Notes: generated by a model from the sequence alone, not told the origin. A stretch of 64,000 nt of DNA from Xylanibacter rarus (GCF_001275135.1 NZ_LFQU01000005.1:62001-126000), one strand, 5' to 3'; positions 48,839-58,738 are shown, numbered from the stretch's first letter. Program-made: numbers and translations.

Positions 48839-51031
48839 ATGAAAACAAATATAATAAAAGTGTTCGGACTTGGCCTCATCGCAAGCATGACCATCACATC
48901 ATGTAGTGATGACTTCCTTGAGGAAAAAAAGAACTACGATAACGTAAATACAGGAATTTACGACACAGAAGAGGGATGCCTGCGCCGTGTATACGACGTT
49001 TACAGCTGGTGTCTGCCTACGGTGAACAGCGACCCCACATGGCAGTATCCTTCTACAGGAAGCAACGACACTCAGGCAAAGTCGACTGAGGAGTACAGCG
49101 GCTTCGGAGCATTCGTTGACCCGCAGAACCCGCTGTCTGTAATGAGCGGAACATCTGTTCCTGACTATTTCTTCGGTACTCCGAACAACATTCAGAACAA
49201 CGCATGGGGACGTATCCGCAACATCAACGACGCCATTGAAGGCATCTCAGGCGGCGCCCTCTCACAGGAGAAGAAGGACGAATATCTCGGACAGCTCTAC
49301 TTCTTCCGTGCATGGTGCTACTATAACCTCGTGAAATACTACGGAGGTGTGCCTATCGTAACTGAGGTTCAGGACCCTGTTGAAGGTGTGGTTAACCCTC
49401 GCCGTTCAGCAAAGGCTTGTATCGACTTCATCCTCAGCGACCTTGACCAATCAGCCAAGATGCTTGCTGACAAGACTATGAACGGCGGCTGGTCGAGCGA
49501 CGAATGGGGTATGGTAACAACAGGAACAGCCCTCGCGCTGAAAGGCCGTGTGCTGCTGCTGTGGGCTAGCCCGCTGTTCAACCGTGCCAACGACGAGACA
49601 CGCTGGAAGAACGCATACACACAGATGAAGGCCGAGCTCGACTCTATCAACTCTTGCGGCTATGGTCTGTTCACATCTACAAACAACGTAAACGGTTCAG
49701 ACTTCGCACTGCAGTTCAACCAGAGCGACAAGAACCCTGAAGCTGTGTTCGTAACTCTCTACAACACTGTACAGGCCGGCGACGGTCAGAAGAACAGCAA
49801 CTGGGAGCGCTACATCCGTCCGAAGAACACAACAGGTTCTGGCAAGAACGCTTCTGCAATGCTGGTAGACATGTTCCCGATGGCTGACGGTAAGCGCCCG
49901 GCTTCTGCCGACACTTACACTAAGCTCGAGGCTTCGTCTATGACATACGACCGCGAACATCCGTTCATGAACCGCGACCCGCGCTTCTACCGCACATTCG
50001 CATTCCCCGGCTTCCGCTGGGCTTACAACGGCAACAGCAGCGTTCAGGAGGCTGATCCTAACAACCCGCTGTATGACGACGGAAAGAACTATGAACTCTG
50101 GAACTACGTATGGTATACAGACCTCGACGACCAGGGCGACCCTGAGAGCGGAAACGACTATGGTGCAGACAACCTGCTGACAAACTGCTCTGGCGTTTAC
50201 GTGCGCAAGCGTTCTGACGACTACGATGTAAATACAAACTCTATGTACACCTTCACCGGTACAGCAAGCAACGGCGGATTTGCTTATTCAGCTCAGCCTT
50301 ACATCGAGCTTCGCTACGCAGAGGTGCTGCTCAACCTTGCTGAGGTTGCATGCGGTGCAGGTGAGCTGACAGACGCCGTAAGCTATCTGAAGCAGGTTCG
50401 TGCCCGCGCAGGCTACACCGGCGAGAACAACTACGGACTGCAGAGCAACCTTGAGTCAGACCAGGCTGCATGTATGTCGGCCATTCTCTATGAGCGCCAG
50501 ATAGAGTTTGCATACGAGGGCAAGCGTTTCGACGACCTTCGCCGCTGGATGCTCTACGACGGTGGTGCAACAAAGGTTGAGGGTGCGCCTTCAACATGGA
50601 CACTGACAGGATGGGGCGGCAACACATGTACATGGCTCGGCTTCAAGCAGCTCAACGGACAGCGCCGTGAGAATATGGAATTCCGCGTAGCCGACAAGTA
50701 TGGTGTTGGCGGAACAACAGCCGACAGCGACCCGCTGCTGAAGAACGGCGGAACACGCTGTGCAGCAGTAGACCTCCGCAAGGAGCTCAACCCGCAGCTG
50801 GAAACTCTGAAGACATGGTACAGCGACAACCTCGTTCGCAAGGACAAGAAGGGCGACTCTTACGACCAGAACAAGGTTAAGCTCTACATGAACTTCCTGC
50901 CTCGCTACTACTTCCTCGGACTGACACAGGGAGCACAGAACAACAACAAGGCTCTGGAGCAGACCATCGGTTGGGAAGACAGTCAGCACGGAGGTTCAGC
51001 CGGAACATTCGACCCGCTGGCAGACGAATAA
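48839..51031 (+). CDS. SusD-like surface glycan-binding lipoprotein
   Basis: 730 residues. Signal with lipobox MTITSC (Cys22), DDFLEEKK start, and the SusD helical repeats (AWGRIRNINDAIEGIS, YLGQLYFFRAWCYYNLVKYY-GGVPIV, IELRYAEVLLNLAEV, YERQIEFAYEGKRFDDLRRW). It forms the lid on the SusC transporter and captures glycans at the cell surface. Longer than the usual ~550 residues, with inserts around 330-470. It ends the three-gene unit and is followed by a strong terminator. Confidence 0.95.
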   Translation: MKTNIIKVFGLGLIASMTITSCSDDFLEEKKNYDNVNTGIYDTEEGCLRRVYDVYSWCLPTVNSDPTWQYPSTGSNDTQAKSTEEYSGFGAFVDPQNPLSVMSGTSVPDYFFGTPNNIQNNAWGRIRNINDAIEGISGGALSQEKKDEYLGQLYFFRAWCYYNLVKYYGGVPIVTEVQDPVEGVVNPRRSAKACIDFILSDLDQSAKMLADKTMNGGWSSDEWGMVTTGTALALKGRVLLLWASPLFNRANDETRWKNAYTQMKAELDSINSCGYGLFTSTNNVNGSDFALQFNQSDKNPEAVFVTLYNTVQAGDGQKNSNWERYIRPKNTTGSGKNASAMLVDMFPMADGKRPASADTYTKLEASSMTYDREHPFMNRDPRFYRTFAFPGFRWAYNGNSSVQEADPNNPLYDDGKNYELWNYVWYTDLDDQGDPESGNDYGADNLLTNCSGVYVRKRSDDYDVNTNSMYTFTGTASNGGFAYSAQPYIELRYAEVLLNLAEVACGAGELTDAVSYLKQVRARAGYTGENNYGLQSNLESDQAACMSAILYERQIEFAYEGKRFDDLRRWMLYDGGATKVEGAPSTWTLTGWGGNTCTWLGFKQLNGQRRENMEFRVADKYGVGGTTADSDPLLKNGGTRCAAVDLRKELNPQLETLKTWYSDNLVRKDKKGDSYDQNKVKLYMNFLPRYYFLGLTQGAQNNNKALEQTIGWEDSQHGGSAGTFDPLADE

Positions 51032-51053
51032 ACATAGCTAATCTATATAAAAA

Positions 51054-51085
51054 GAGGCATGCCGCAAATGGCATGCCTCTTTTTT
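51054..51085 (+). terminator. Rho-independent terminator after the SusC/SusD unit
   Basis: GAGGCATGCC-gcaaat-GGCATGCCTC followed by TTTTTT, 23 bases past the SusD stop. The remainder of 51,086-51,387 shows no gene. Confidence 0.9.
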
Positions 51086-51387
51086 ATATCCCATACACAA
51101 GGCTGACGGTGAAACATCAGACACGAGCCGCAGACACGCCGACTCCCACCGTAAGCGAGCACCACTCCCCGCCCTACCGACACATTCATGCATTCTGCAT
51201 GCAATTTACTTTATACCGAGTGAAAGCCAACGGCCCTTGACCGCAAATTCTGCCCTTGCTGACAACCTAAGCGGCACCGATCAGCACAAATCAAAACCAT
51301 GATGCGGCAAAATCAGAATGACATACTTGTAACAAAAGTCAAAAAACACCAGCAGACAAAACAAAATGTATATTATGAAAAGACTAT

Positions 51388-51421
51388 TTTGCCTTAATTA
51401 CATAGATATTTTGTAATTTTG
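51388..51421 (+). promoter_or_regulatory. Promoter of the exporter gene
   Basis: TTTG (51,388-51,391), a 22-base spacer and TAATTTTG (51,414-51,421) approximate the Bacteroidales -33/-7 elements, 65 bases before the ATG. Confidence 0.55.
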
Positions 51422-51486
51422 CACCCTGAAAATGAGCATAGGTATGACTATTCGTCAAATTTCATTAAAATAAAGGCAAAAAGATT

Positions 51487-52899
51487 ATGGAAGAAACTCA
51501 GCAGTCTGACTCCCTGGAGGTGTTACGCCGTAAACTCGACCTGCTGCTGCGCACCGGTCAGTTATTGATGGAAAGTTCGGCAGACACCAGCCGCATAATA
51601 CGCAACATGGACCGCACGGCGGCATATCTGGGCCTGCCGGAAAAGAAGCTGCACATTCACATCACCTACAACATGCTGATGGTAAACCTCAGCGACAAGA
51701 CCCATTCTTTCTCTAAATTTCAGCGCTGCGACAGGCACGGCATCAACATGGACGCCATATCTGCCATAAGCAAGCTGTCGTGGAGGGCCATCAAAGAGGA
51801 CTATACCCTCGACCAATACGAGAAGGAGCTGGAAAGAATAAAGAACAAGAAGCGCAACTACAGCCCGTGGCTCACAGCCATAGGAGCCGGTCTGGCCTGC
51901 GGCGGCTTCTGCGTTCAGTTCGGCTGCGACTGGCCTGCGTTTATCTATTCTTCGATAGCAGCCATAGCAGGCTTCCGCCTTAGAGCATGGCTCAACTCGA
52001 CAGGCTCCAACGAATACGTCAACATTGCCTTTGCAGCATTTTTCTCCACACTGCTGGCATGCCTGTCAGCATACATCTCGCTGCCGGTAATTGAGTCGCA
52101 CATACCGTCGGCACTGATACCCTTCACACACAGCGACACACCTTGGCATCCGCTCATGGCCTGTGCCCTGTTCATCGTTCCGGGCGTACCGCTGATAAAC
52201 TTTGTGAGCGACATGCTCGACAGCCACATCAGCATAGGCATAACACGGGCCGTCAACACGCTCATGATAGTGGCGGCCATGTCGTTCGGCATAGTAATAG
52301 CCATCAAGGTGTGCGGCATAGACAACTTTGTGAAAGACCTCAGCATGACGCCACACAACAGCTATCTGGCCTATGCCGTGGCGGCAGCCATATCGGCCAT
52401 GGGCTTCTCTATGATATTCAACATACCGCGGCGTCTGCTCTGGGTGGTGGCCATAGGAGGCATAATAGCCGTATGCACGCGTAACTTCGTGAACCTCGGA
52501 CCGAGCAACGGCAACGTGGGACTCGACTGGGGCCTCATCCTTGGCTCGCTCATAGGCTCGTCGCTCATAAGTATCATCTGCATAAAGGCCGTTCACATAT
52601 TCCACACGCCTCACCACTGCCTGTCAATCCCGAGTGTCATCCCTATGGTGCCGGGCGTGCTCATGTACAGGGCTCTCTTTGCACTGATAGAAATGCACGG
52701 AGTGGTCGGCGAGCTTACCATCGCCATACATAACGGCATAAGGGCGTCACTGATTATTCTCTGCATAGCCATCGGCGTGGCCATTCCTAACATATTTGCA
52801 CGCAAATGGATTGCACCTGAACGCCATAAGAAACTGATAAAGATGATAGCCGAGCGCAAAGTGAGAGGCAAGTTTGTCGACCTTGAACACATGAAATAA
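51487..52899 (+). CDS. Threonine/serine exporter, ThrE family (fused)
   Basis: 470 residues. The N-terminal soluble part (about 10-140) holds the ThrE signature: LRTGQLLMESSADTSRIIRN and LPEKKLHIHITYNMLMVNL. Then about ten membrane helices (AIGAGLACGGFCVQFGCDW to SLIILCIAIGVAIPNIFARK) cover both the DUF1212-type and the C-terminal DUF3815-type halves in one chain. The family exports L-threonine and L-serine, and YjjP/YjjB-type relatives export succinate, so the substrate is open. Monocistronic between a terminator and a long gap. Confidence 0.85.
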   Translation: MEETQQSDSLEVLRRKLDLLLRTGQLLMESSADTSRIIRNMDRTAAYLGLPEKKLHIHITYNMLMVNLSDKTHSFSKFQRCDRHGINMDAISAISKLSWRAIKEDYTLDQYEKELERIKNKKRNYSPWLTAIGAGLACGGFCVQFGCDWPAFIYSSIAAIAGFRLRAWLNSTGSNEYVNIAFAAFFSTLLACLSAYISLPVIESHIPSALIPFTHSDTPWHPLMACALFIVPGVPLINFVSDMLDSHISIGITRAVNTLMIVAAMSFGIVIAIKVCGIDNFVKDLSMTPHNSYLAYAVAAAISAMGFSMIFNIPRRLLWVVAIGGIIAVCTRNFVNLGPSNGNVGLDWGLILGSLIGSSLISIICIKAVHIFHTPHHCLSIPSVIPMVPGVLMYRALFALIEMHGVVGELTIAIHNGIRASLIILCIAIGVAIPNIFARKWIAPERHKKLIKMIAERKVRGKFVDLEHMK

Positions 52900-53002
52900 C
52901 CTCTGACTCAGCGGCCACAGAGACTGCACGGAAGGCCTGAAAGACGACCCGGCATGACAGTTTCTGCAACATATAAAGAAAGGCCGGGGCTGATGAAAAT
53001 AT

Positions 53003-53090
53003 AAAAGGTGTCCTTTTGCACTGCGAAAGGGCACCTTTTGCGTTGTAAAAGGGCATCTTTTAGAGGCCAAAAGACGGCATTTTGCAACGC
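53003..53090. repeat. Tandem imperfect palindromic repeat element
   Basis: AAAAGGTGTCCTTTTGCACT, GCGAAAGGGCACCTTTTGCG, TTGTAAAAGGGCATCTTTTA and CATTTTGCAACGC are variants of one ~22-base unit with alternating polarity. Related text lies at 41.79-41.85 kb. I associate such elements with Prevotella intergenic regions. The gap 52,900-53,501 contains nothing else certain. Confidence 0.6.
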
Positions 53091-53501
53091 ATTGAATATC
53101 AAGAGATTACGACATAAGTACAATCAGTCTCAGCCATAACCCACTGATAGGGCCCAACAATGGCAGCCGCGGCTGGATAATGAGGTCTGCTGCAAGCCTA
53201 AACGCGAATCGCCCCGCAGGCCGAATACAGTCTGATTTTATAAGCAGACTGATGCTTTCTGCCGGGTATGTTACTCTTTCTGCCGGATTGCCGTACGTCT
53301 GTTCTTGATGTAAACAGCCATACCTACGAAAAATCCGTCGGCCATCCACATCATATTAAACGAAAAAATCCTGCCAAATCTCTATGACAGATTTGGGTTA
53401 AAAGAAAAAAATTGGCACAGAATAATAAGTACAATAAAAAAACATACGCGTCGTTTTGTAAGTATAGGTAATTACTGAAACAAACAATTTGTCAATCTGA
53501 T

Positions 53502-56500
53502 ATGAAAAAAAATCTAACAAGCCGCTGCCTTGCCATTCTGCTGATAGCCGGATTGTGCACAGTTAAGGCCATGGCAGGCAAGGCAAAAAAAGAGGTTTAC
53601 ATTCCGATGGACTATTCGGCATGCGGATATCATGCGTCTGAAATAGCCATTCCGGATGTACGAAACGCTGTCTTCGTGGGCAGCGACGGGGCCGACTGCT
53701 ACGAGAGACTGCAGCGCGCCATCAACTACGTGTCGGCACTGAAACCCGACAAGAACGGCCACCGCGGAGCCGTACTGCTGGGCGAAGGCACTTTCAGAAT
53801 AAGCAAACCGCTGCGCATAAGCACATCGGGAGTGGTGATAAGAGGTGCCGGACGCGGCAAGACCACCATAATAAAGCAGGGCTATGACAGAGGTGCACTG
53901 CTCTATATCGAGGGCGGAATGAAGATGACTGGAGGCGACACCATTGCCGTTGCAGGCGGAAAGACAATGGCCGGAGCCACTACGCTGACGCTGACATCTG
54001 CCGCCAAGATGCAGAAAGGCAGCCGTATAAGAATTGTAAGGCCGTCGACAAAGGAATGGATAGCGTCGCTCTGCTGTAACGACTTCGGCGGAGGACTCGA
54101 CTACACCGGATGGAAACCCACCGACATCGACATAACATGGGACAGAACCGTCAGCGCCGTAAACGGCAACAGCATAACGCTCGACGCGCCGATAACCACC
54201 ACGCTCGACAAGAAATACGGCGGGGGCTTCGTTGTTACGGGATATAACAGCGCGGAGATAAGCGAATGTGGCGTTGAGAACCTTACTCTCATGTCGGAAC
54301 ACAACTCATGGAACCCTAAGGACGAGGACCACTGCTGGGACGCGATTTGGGCCGACAATGCGCGCGACTGCTGGGTAAGACGTGTAGAATTCAGGCACTT
54401 CGCAGGCAGCGCAGTAAATTTGCAGAAGCAGACAAGCCGCATAACGGTTGAAGACTGCATTGCAGGCGAGCCCGTGTCGGAGACAGGAGGATGGCGCAGA
54501 TGCGTGTTCATAACACGCGGACAGCAGACCCTGATACAGCGCTGCGTGTCGCGCCAGGGCATACACGACTTTGCGGCAGGCTTCTGTGCTGCAGGCCCCA
54601 ACGCCTTTGTACAGTGTGAGGGCGAAAACTCTTTGGGCTTCAGCGGAAGCATTGGCTCATGGGCAGCCGGACTGCTGTTTGACATTGTGAACATCGACGG
54701 CAACGACATAAGCTTCAAGAATCTTGAGCAGTTCCAGTTTGGAACGGGCTGGAACACGGCCAACAGCATGATGTGGCAGTGTACAGGCTCAACTCTCTAC
54801 TGCTATTCGCCCGACAGCGACAACCGCAACAGCGCACACGGATGCTGGGGCACGCTGACAGGCAACGCCGAATGGACAAGCAGCAACGACCACGTGCAGC
54901 CGCGCAGCCTCTTCTACGCACAGCTCGAGAAGCGCATGGGCAAAGAAGCCATAAACGGATACATACTGCCCAGAAACACCAACGCATCGAGCAGTCCTGA
55001 GATTGCACAGGCGCAGATCATGGCACAGGTGTCACTGACACAGCCAAGACTGACTATGGAGATGTGGATAGACTCTGTGCCCTACACAGCAAGCACATCG
55101 GCCAAAGGCGTGAAAGACATAGAGAGCGTGAAAGGAAGCAAGTATGACGTGGCTGAAAATGGCGGCAAAGCCATGAAATTTGCAATTGAGAACGGCCACA
55201 TCACTGCCGACGGCAAGCTGATAACGGGCAACAATTACCAGATACCATGGTGGGCCGGACGCGTGAAGGACAACTTCGTGAAGAAAGGCGCACGCCCTGC
55301 CATAACACGCTTCGTGCCGGGACGCGAGGGAACCGGCTGGACCGACCGCATAGACTCTGTGGTGACATATCTCGACAAAAACAACTTCTGCATCTTAGAC
55401 CACCACTACGGACTGTGGTATGACCTGCGCCGCACTGACCATGAGCGCGTGCGCCGTGCCGACGGCGACGTTTGGGCTCCGTTCTACGAGCAGGCTTTCA
55501 GCCGTACAGGACAAGGCACCGCATGGGACGGGCTGAGCTGCTACGACCTTACAAAGCCTAACCAATGGTACTGGATGCGACTCAACGAGTTTGCCGAAAA
55601 AGGTGCAGAGAAAGGCATACTGCTGTTCAACCAGAACTATTTTCAGCACAACATACTCGAGGCAGGAGCCCACTGGGTAGACTGTCCGTGGCGTCCGGTG
55701 AACAATGTCAACGGCACCGACTTTCCCGAACCTGTGCCTTTCACAGGCGACAAGCGCATATTCATGGCCGAGCAGTTCTACGACATCAACAACCCCATAC
55801 TGCGACCGCTGCACAAGCAGTACATCCGTCAGTGTCTCGACAACCTCAAGGACAAAGGCAACGTGGTGCAGCTGCTGAGCGAGGAATATACAGGTCCGCT
55901 GCACTTCACACGCTTCTGGCTCGAGACAATAGCCGAATGGGAAAAAGAGACAGGCCTGCATCCTATGGTGGCGCTGAGCTGCACGAAGGACGCCCAGGAC
56001 GCCATACTTGCCGATCCGGAGCTGTCGAAGGTGGTAGACATCATCGACATAAGATACTGGCACTACAACACGAAGGGACTTTGGGCGCCAGAGGCAGGCA
56101 AGAACCTTGCTCCGCGACAGTTCATGCGCAAGATGAAGGTAGGCAAGACTGGATTTGCCGAGGCATATAATGCCGTGAAGGAATACCGCACAAAGTATCC
56201 CGAAAAGGCCGTAACATTCTTCTCGCAGCAATATCCGCAGTATGGCTGGGCCATCCTCATGGCCGGAGGCTCTTGTCCAAACGTGGCCATAGGCAGCGAC
56301 AAACTGCTGACCGACCTGACAAAGATGAGCTACATCAGCGGCGAAGGCAACTCAGCCGCTCAGGTGATAGGCAACCCCGCCGTTGGATATGTGATATATG
56401 CCCATGGCGAAGGCGACATTACGCTCAACGTTGAGAACGGAAAATACACACTGCATGCCGTCGACACGAAAAGCGGACTGGTAAAAACTGTGAAGAAGAG

Positions 56501-56573
56501 CGAAAAAATTTCAGGCACATACACAATAAGCGGTAAAGCCAAAGACACAGCCTACTGGCTGGAAAGATTATAA
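53502..56573 (+). CDS. Large secreted beta-helix protein with C-terminal catalytic-like domain
   Basis: 1023 residues. Signal MKKNLTSRCLAILLIAGLCT to MAG. Residues about 40-520 are a pectate-lyase-type right-handed beta-helix (RLQRAINYVSAL, GAVLLGEGTFRISKPLRI, GVVIRGAGRGKTTII, CGVENLTLMSEHNSW, CWVRRVEFRHFAGSAVN). Residues about 640-930 form a second, probably TIM-barrel-like domain (FCILDHHYGLWYDLRRTDHE, QWYWMRLNEFAEKG, GILLFNQNYFQHN, VVQLLSEEYTGPLHFTRFW) that I recall as DUF6298. A polysaccharide lyase or glycosidase role is likely, without a known substrate. Confidence 0.6.
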   Translation: MKKNLTSRCLAILLIAGLCTVKAMAGKAKKEVYIPMDYSACGYHASEIAIPDVRNAVFVGSDGADCYERLQRAINYVSALKPDKNGHRGAVLLGEGTFRISKPLRISTSGVVIRGAGRGKTTIIKQGYDRGALLYIEGGMKMTGGDTIAVAGGKTMAGATTLTLTSAAKMQKGSRIRIVRPSTKEWIASLCCNDFGGGLDYTGWKPTDIDITWDRTVSAVNGNSITLDAPITTTLDKKYGGGFVVTGYNSAEISECGVENLTLMSEHNSWNPKDEDHCWDAIWADNARDCWVRRVEFRHFAGSAVNLQKQTSRITVEDCIAGEPVSETGGWRRCVFITRGQQTLIQRCVSRQGIHDFAAGFCAAGPNAFVQCEGENSLGFSGSIGSWAAGLLFDIVNIDGNDISFKNLEQFQFGTGWNTANSMMWQCTGSTLYCYSPDSDNRNSAHGCWGTLTGNAEWTSSNDHVQPRSLFYAQLEKRMGKEAINGYILPRNTNASSSPEIAQAQIMAQVSLTQPRLTMEMWIDSVPYTASTSAKGVKDIESVKGSKYDVAENGGKAMKFAIENGHITADGKLITGNNYQIPWWAGRVKDNFVKKGARPAITRFVPGREGTGWTDRIDSVVTYLDKNNFCILDHHYGLWYDLRRTDHERVRRADGDVWAPFYEQAFSRTGQGTAWDGLSCYDLTKPNQWYWMRLNEFAEKGAEKGILLFNQNYFQHNILEAGAHWVDCPWRPVNNVNGTDFPEPVPFTGDKRIFMAEQFYDINNPILRPLHKQYIRQCLDNLKDKGNVVQLLSEEYTGPLHFTRFWLETIAEWEKETGLHPMVALSCTKDAQDAILADPELSKVVDIIDIRYWHYNTKGLWAPEAGKNLAPRQFMRKMKVGKTGFAEAYNAVKEYRTKYPEKAVTFFSQQYPQYGWAILMAGGSCPNVAIGSDKLLTDLTKMSYISGEGNSAAQVIGNPAVGYVIYAHGEGDITLNVENGKYTLHAVDTKSGLVKTVKKSEKISGTYTISGKAKDTAYWLERL

Positions 56574-56676
56574 GAAATCATAGAATTTACTGATAACAGG
56601 TGTTGATTTTACACGTCAATACCTGTTTTTCGTATTTATAAATCAATTTTTCCCATTCTTTTAAGCCGTTCATCAC

Positions 56677-56684
56677 TAATTTTG
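56677..56684 (+). promoter_or_regulatory. -7 element of the sigma-factor gene
   Basis: TAATTTTG fits TAnnTTTG, 22 bases before the ATG. No clean TTTG is visible at the -33 distance. The upstream hairpin (ACAGGTGTTGATTTTACACG region, 56,596-56,630) may end the beta-helix gene transcript. Confidence 0.45.
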
Positions 56685-56706
56685 CAGCAAAAGAACGAGA
56701 AAACCT

Positions 56707-57216
56707 ATGATTAACTTTACCGAACTTTACGACAAAACAATTGATAACCTTTTCGCATTCGGAACCAAATTCACCTCCGACCGCGAAATGATTAAAGACT
56801 GCATACAGGACGTCTTTGTCAAGTTGTACACCAAACGCGGTGAACTTGAATCTGTGATCAACATTGAGTCGTATCTGTATGTATCATTAAGGAACAGAAT
56901 CAACGACGAGTTCAGACACAACACTCATGTCTGCGACAACGAGATTAACGATAACAATGTCAAGCCGCTCTTCGACAGCGAGACATACGACATGGAGCGC
57001 ATCGAAGAAGAGCAGAAAAAGAACAGCACCCTTACAGAATATGTTAAATGCCTGTCGCCCAGGCAGCAGCAGATAATAAAGCTCTACTATATTGAGCAGC
57101 GCAAATATGACGATATCTGCCAGATTATGGGCATAAACTATCAGTCGGTGCGTAACCTCATGCACAGAAGTCTGCTAAGATTGCGTTTTTTAGCAGCAAG
57201 AAATGAGGCTGTATAA
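56707..57216 (+). CDS. ECF-type RNA polymerase sigma factor
   Basis: 169 residues. Region 2 (about 8-75): FTSDREMIKDCIQDVFVKLY, NIESYLYVSLRNRINDEFR. Region 4 (about 110-162): LSPRQQQIIKLYYIEQRKYD, DICQIMGINYQSVRNLMHRS. It redirects RNA polymerase to specific promoters. Most Bacteroidales ECF genes next to SusC loci are followed by a FecR-type anti-sigma factor; here the next ORF encodes only 47 residues. The target genes cannot be told from the sequence. Confidence 0.88.
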   Translation: MINFTELYDKTIDNLFAFGTKFTSDREMIKDCIQDVFVKLYTKRGELESVINIESYLYVSLRNRINDEFRHNTHVCDNEINDNNVKPLFDSETYDMERIEEEQKKNSTLTEYVKCLSPRQQQIIKLYYIEQRKYDDICQIMGINYQSVRNLMHRSLLRLRFLAARNEAV

Positions 57217-57263
57217 AGAGTACAAAACAAACTGCTTGCCGTCATATTATAAAATAATATAAG

Positions 57264-57407
57264 ATGGCAAAAAAACAGAACATTAAAACAATGGTTGACA
57301 GGATTCTGTCAGGCAACAGATTTAACATTCCCCCTCTTACAGAGATGGAGAAAAAAGAACTCAAAGAGAGAACTCTATTGACTATTTTACAGCTGAAAGA
57401 GCTTTAA
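57264..57407 (+). CDS. 47-residue protein after the sigma factor
   Basis: MAKKQNIKTMVDRILSGNRF, NIPPLTEMEKKELKERTLLT, ILQLKEL. Too basic and regular to be chance: a short amphipathic N-helix, PPL turn and a C-terminal helix. It starts 48 bases after the sigma stop and ends just before a strong hairpin, so the two probably share a transcript. A tiny sigma regulator is one possibility; function unknown. Confidence 0.5.
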   Translation: MAKKQNIKTMVDRILSGNRFNIPPLTEMEKKELKERTLLTILQLKEL

Positions 57408-57439
57408 CGCATAATACACTTTTTTATAATAGCAAACGA

Positions 57440-57475
57440 GAACGGCCGCAAATCTTATGATTTCTGCGGCCGTTC
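57440..57475 (+). terminator. Hairpin ending the sigma-factor unit
   Basis: GAACGGCCGC pairs with GCGGCCGTTC around a 16-base loop that itself pairs (AATC/GATT). 33 bases past the small ORF. The following 57,476-57,650 shows no gene. Confidence 0.75.
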
Positions 57476-57650
57476 GTTATCAAAAAGACTTATTTTTACC
57501 ATTATTTATTACAACGCATTTTTAGCACGCCTATCTATTTTCGCATACATCAACCGCAGCATATCCTGTATGTAAAAGCCCAAAAGAAGGCATTGCAGCA
57601 TAACCGGCACTGCAAACGAAACGTACCTGAAGCAAAACCGTACATATATA

Positions 57651-57679
57651 AAAAACAGGACCGCAACACTGCGGCCCTG
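57651..57679 (-). terminator. Terminator of the leftward xylan operon
   Basis: On the minus strand CAGGGCCGC-agtgtt-GCGGTCCTG is followed by TTTTTT, 52 bases after the GH43 stop. Confidence 0.85.
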
Positions 57680-57730
57680 CCAGAATAATTGATATAATCT
57701 AATACAAATCAGGCTTAGTCAGACACCTGA

Positions 57731-58696
57731 TTATTCGCTTTTTGCTGTCTTTATTTCGCCTTCTTCGTTGACATCAAGCTCAAGCACCTTCAGACTTCTT
57801 AGCCATGTAACGTCGTTAGAGGGCACACAGTCGTGATGGAACAGATACCATTTGCCTTTATATTCAACAATAGAATGGTGAGTTGTCCAGCCTACCACCG
57901 GCTCAAGAACCACCCCCTTGTATGTAAACGGACCATAAGGGTTATCGCCAACGGCATAACACAGCAGGTGGCTGTCGCCGGTTGAATAAGAGAAATAATA
58001 CTTACCATTGAACTTGTGCATCCATGAAGCCTCAAAGAAGCGGTGAGGATCAGAGGCAGCAAGCGGCTTGCCGTTTTCGTCAACCACAAGCACGGGCTTC
58101 GGCTCTTCGGCAAACTGCAGCACGTCATCGGTCATCTTAACCACTCTTGACGGCAATGCAGGCTCATCTCCTTCGGGCAGATACTCCTTGCCCATGGCCT
58201 TGTTGTCCTTATAGCGCTGAAGCTGTCCGCCCCAAAGTCCGCCGAAATATACATAAATAGAGCCGTCATCATCCTTGAAGACACAAGGGTCTATCGAGTA
58301 AGATCCGCGAATGTGGTCGGCCTGCGGCTTAAACGGACCTTCCGGTCTGTCAGCAACAGCCACTCCAAGGTGGAACACATCGTTCTTGTCCTTTGCGCTG
58401 AAGATAAGATAATACTTACCGTCTTTCTCAACGACATCATTGTCCCACAGCTGTCTGCCTGCCCATGGAATATCCTGCAGGTCGAGAATCTTGCCACAGT
58501 CGGTAGCCTCTTCGTTCTCAATATCAGTGAGCGTGAGCGCATGATAGTCTTTCATTTCGAAATGACCGCCGTCGTCATCAAACGCAGCACCTGAATCCCA
58601 GTCGTGAGACGGATAAATATACAGTTTGTCGTTAAACACATGTACAGACGGGTCTGCCATATAATCAGACGGGAAAAGATATCTTGCTTTTTTCAT
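57731..58696 (-). CDS. xynB: GH43 beta-xylosidase / exoxylanase, cytoplasmic
   Basis: 321 residues, no signal peptide. Five-bladed propeller with the GH43 triad: Asp15 (MADPSVHVF, general base), Asp136 (YSIDPCVF, pKa modulator) and Glu222 (RFFEASWM, general acid). Family GH43 subfamily 1-like proteins release xylose or arabinose from xylo-oligosaccharides. Lacking a leader, it would act on oligomers brought in by the transporter encoded upstream. It is the last gene of the operon, 42 bases after the GH10 gene. Symbol follows Prevotella bryantii xynB by content and order and is tentative. Confidence 0.85.
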   Translation of the reverse strand: MKKARYLFPSDYMADPSVHVFNDKLYIYPSHDWDSGAAFDDDGGHFEMKDYHALTLTDIENEEATDCGKILDLQDIPWAGRQLWDNDVVEKDGKYYLIFSAKDKNDVFHLGVAVADRPEGPFKPQADHIRGSYSIDPCVFKDDDGSIYVYFGGLWGGQLQRYKDNKAMGKEYLPEGDEPALPSRVVKMTDDVLQFAEEPKPVLVVDENGKPLAASDPHRFFEASWMHKFNGKYYFSYSTGDSHLLCYAVGDNPYGPFTYKGVVLEPVVGWTTHHSIVEYKGKWYLFHHDCVPSNDVTWLRSLKVLELDVNEEGEIKTAKSE

Positions 58697-58738
58697 GATT
58701 ATTAATTTTAAAAGTTGTTTCTATTTAATTTATTGAAC

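Noticed and set aside
55395-56231. 278-codon minus-strand frame
   Set aside because: Antisense shadow of the large beta-helix protein; Cys/Leu/Val-rich composition typical of a reverse frame.
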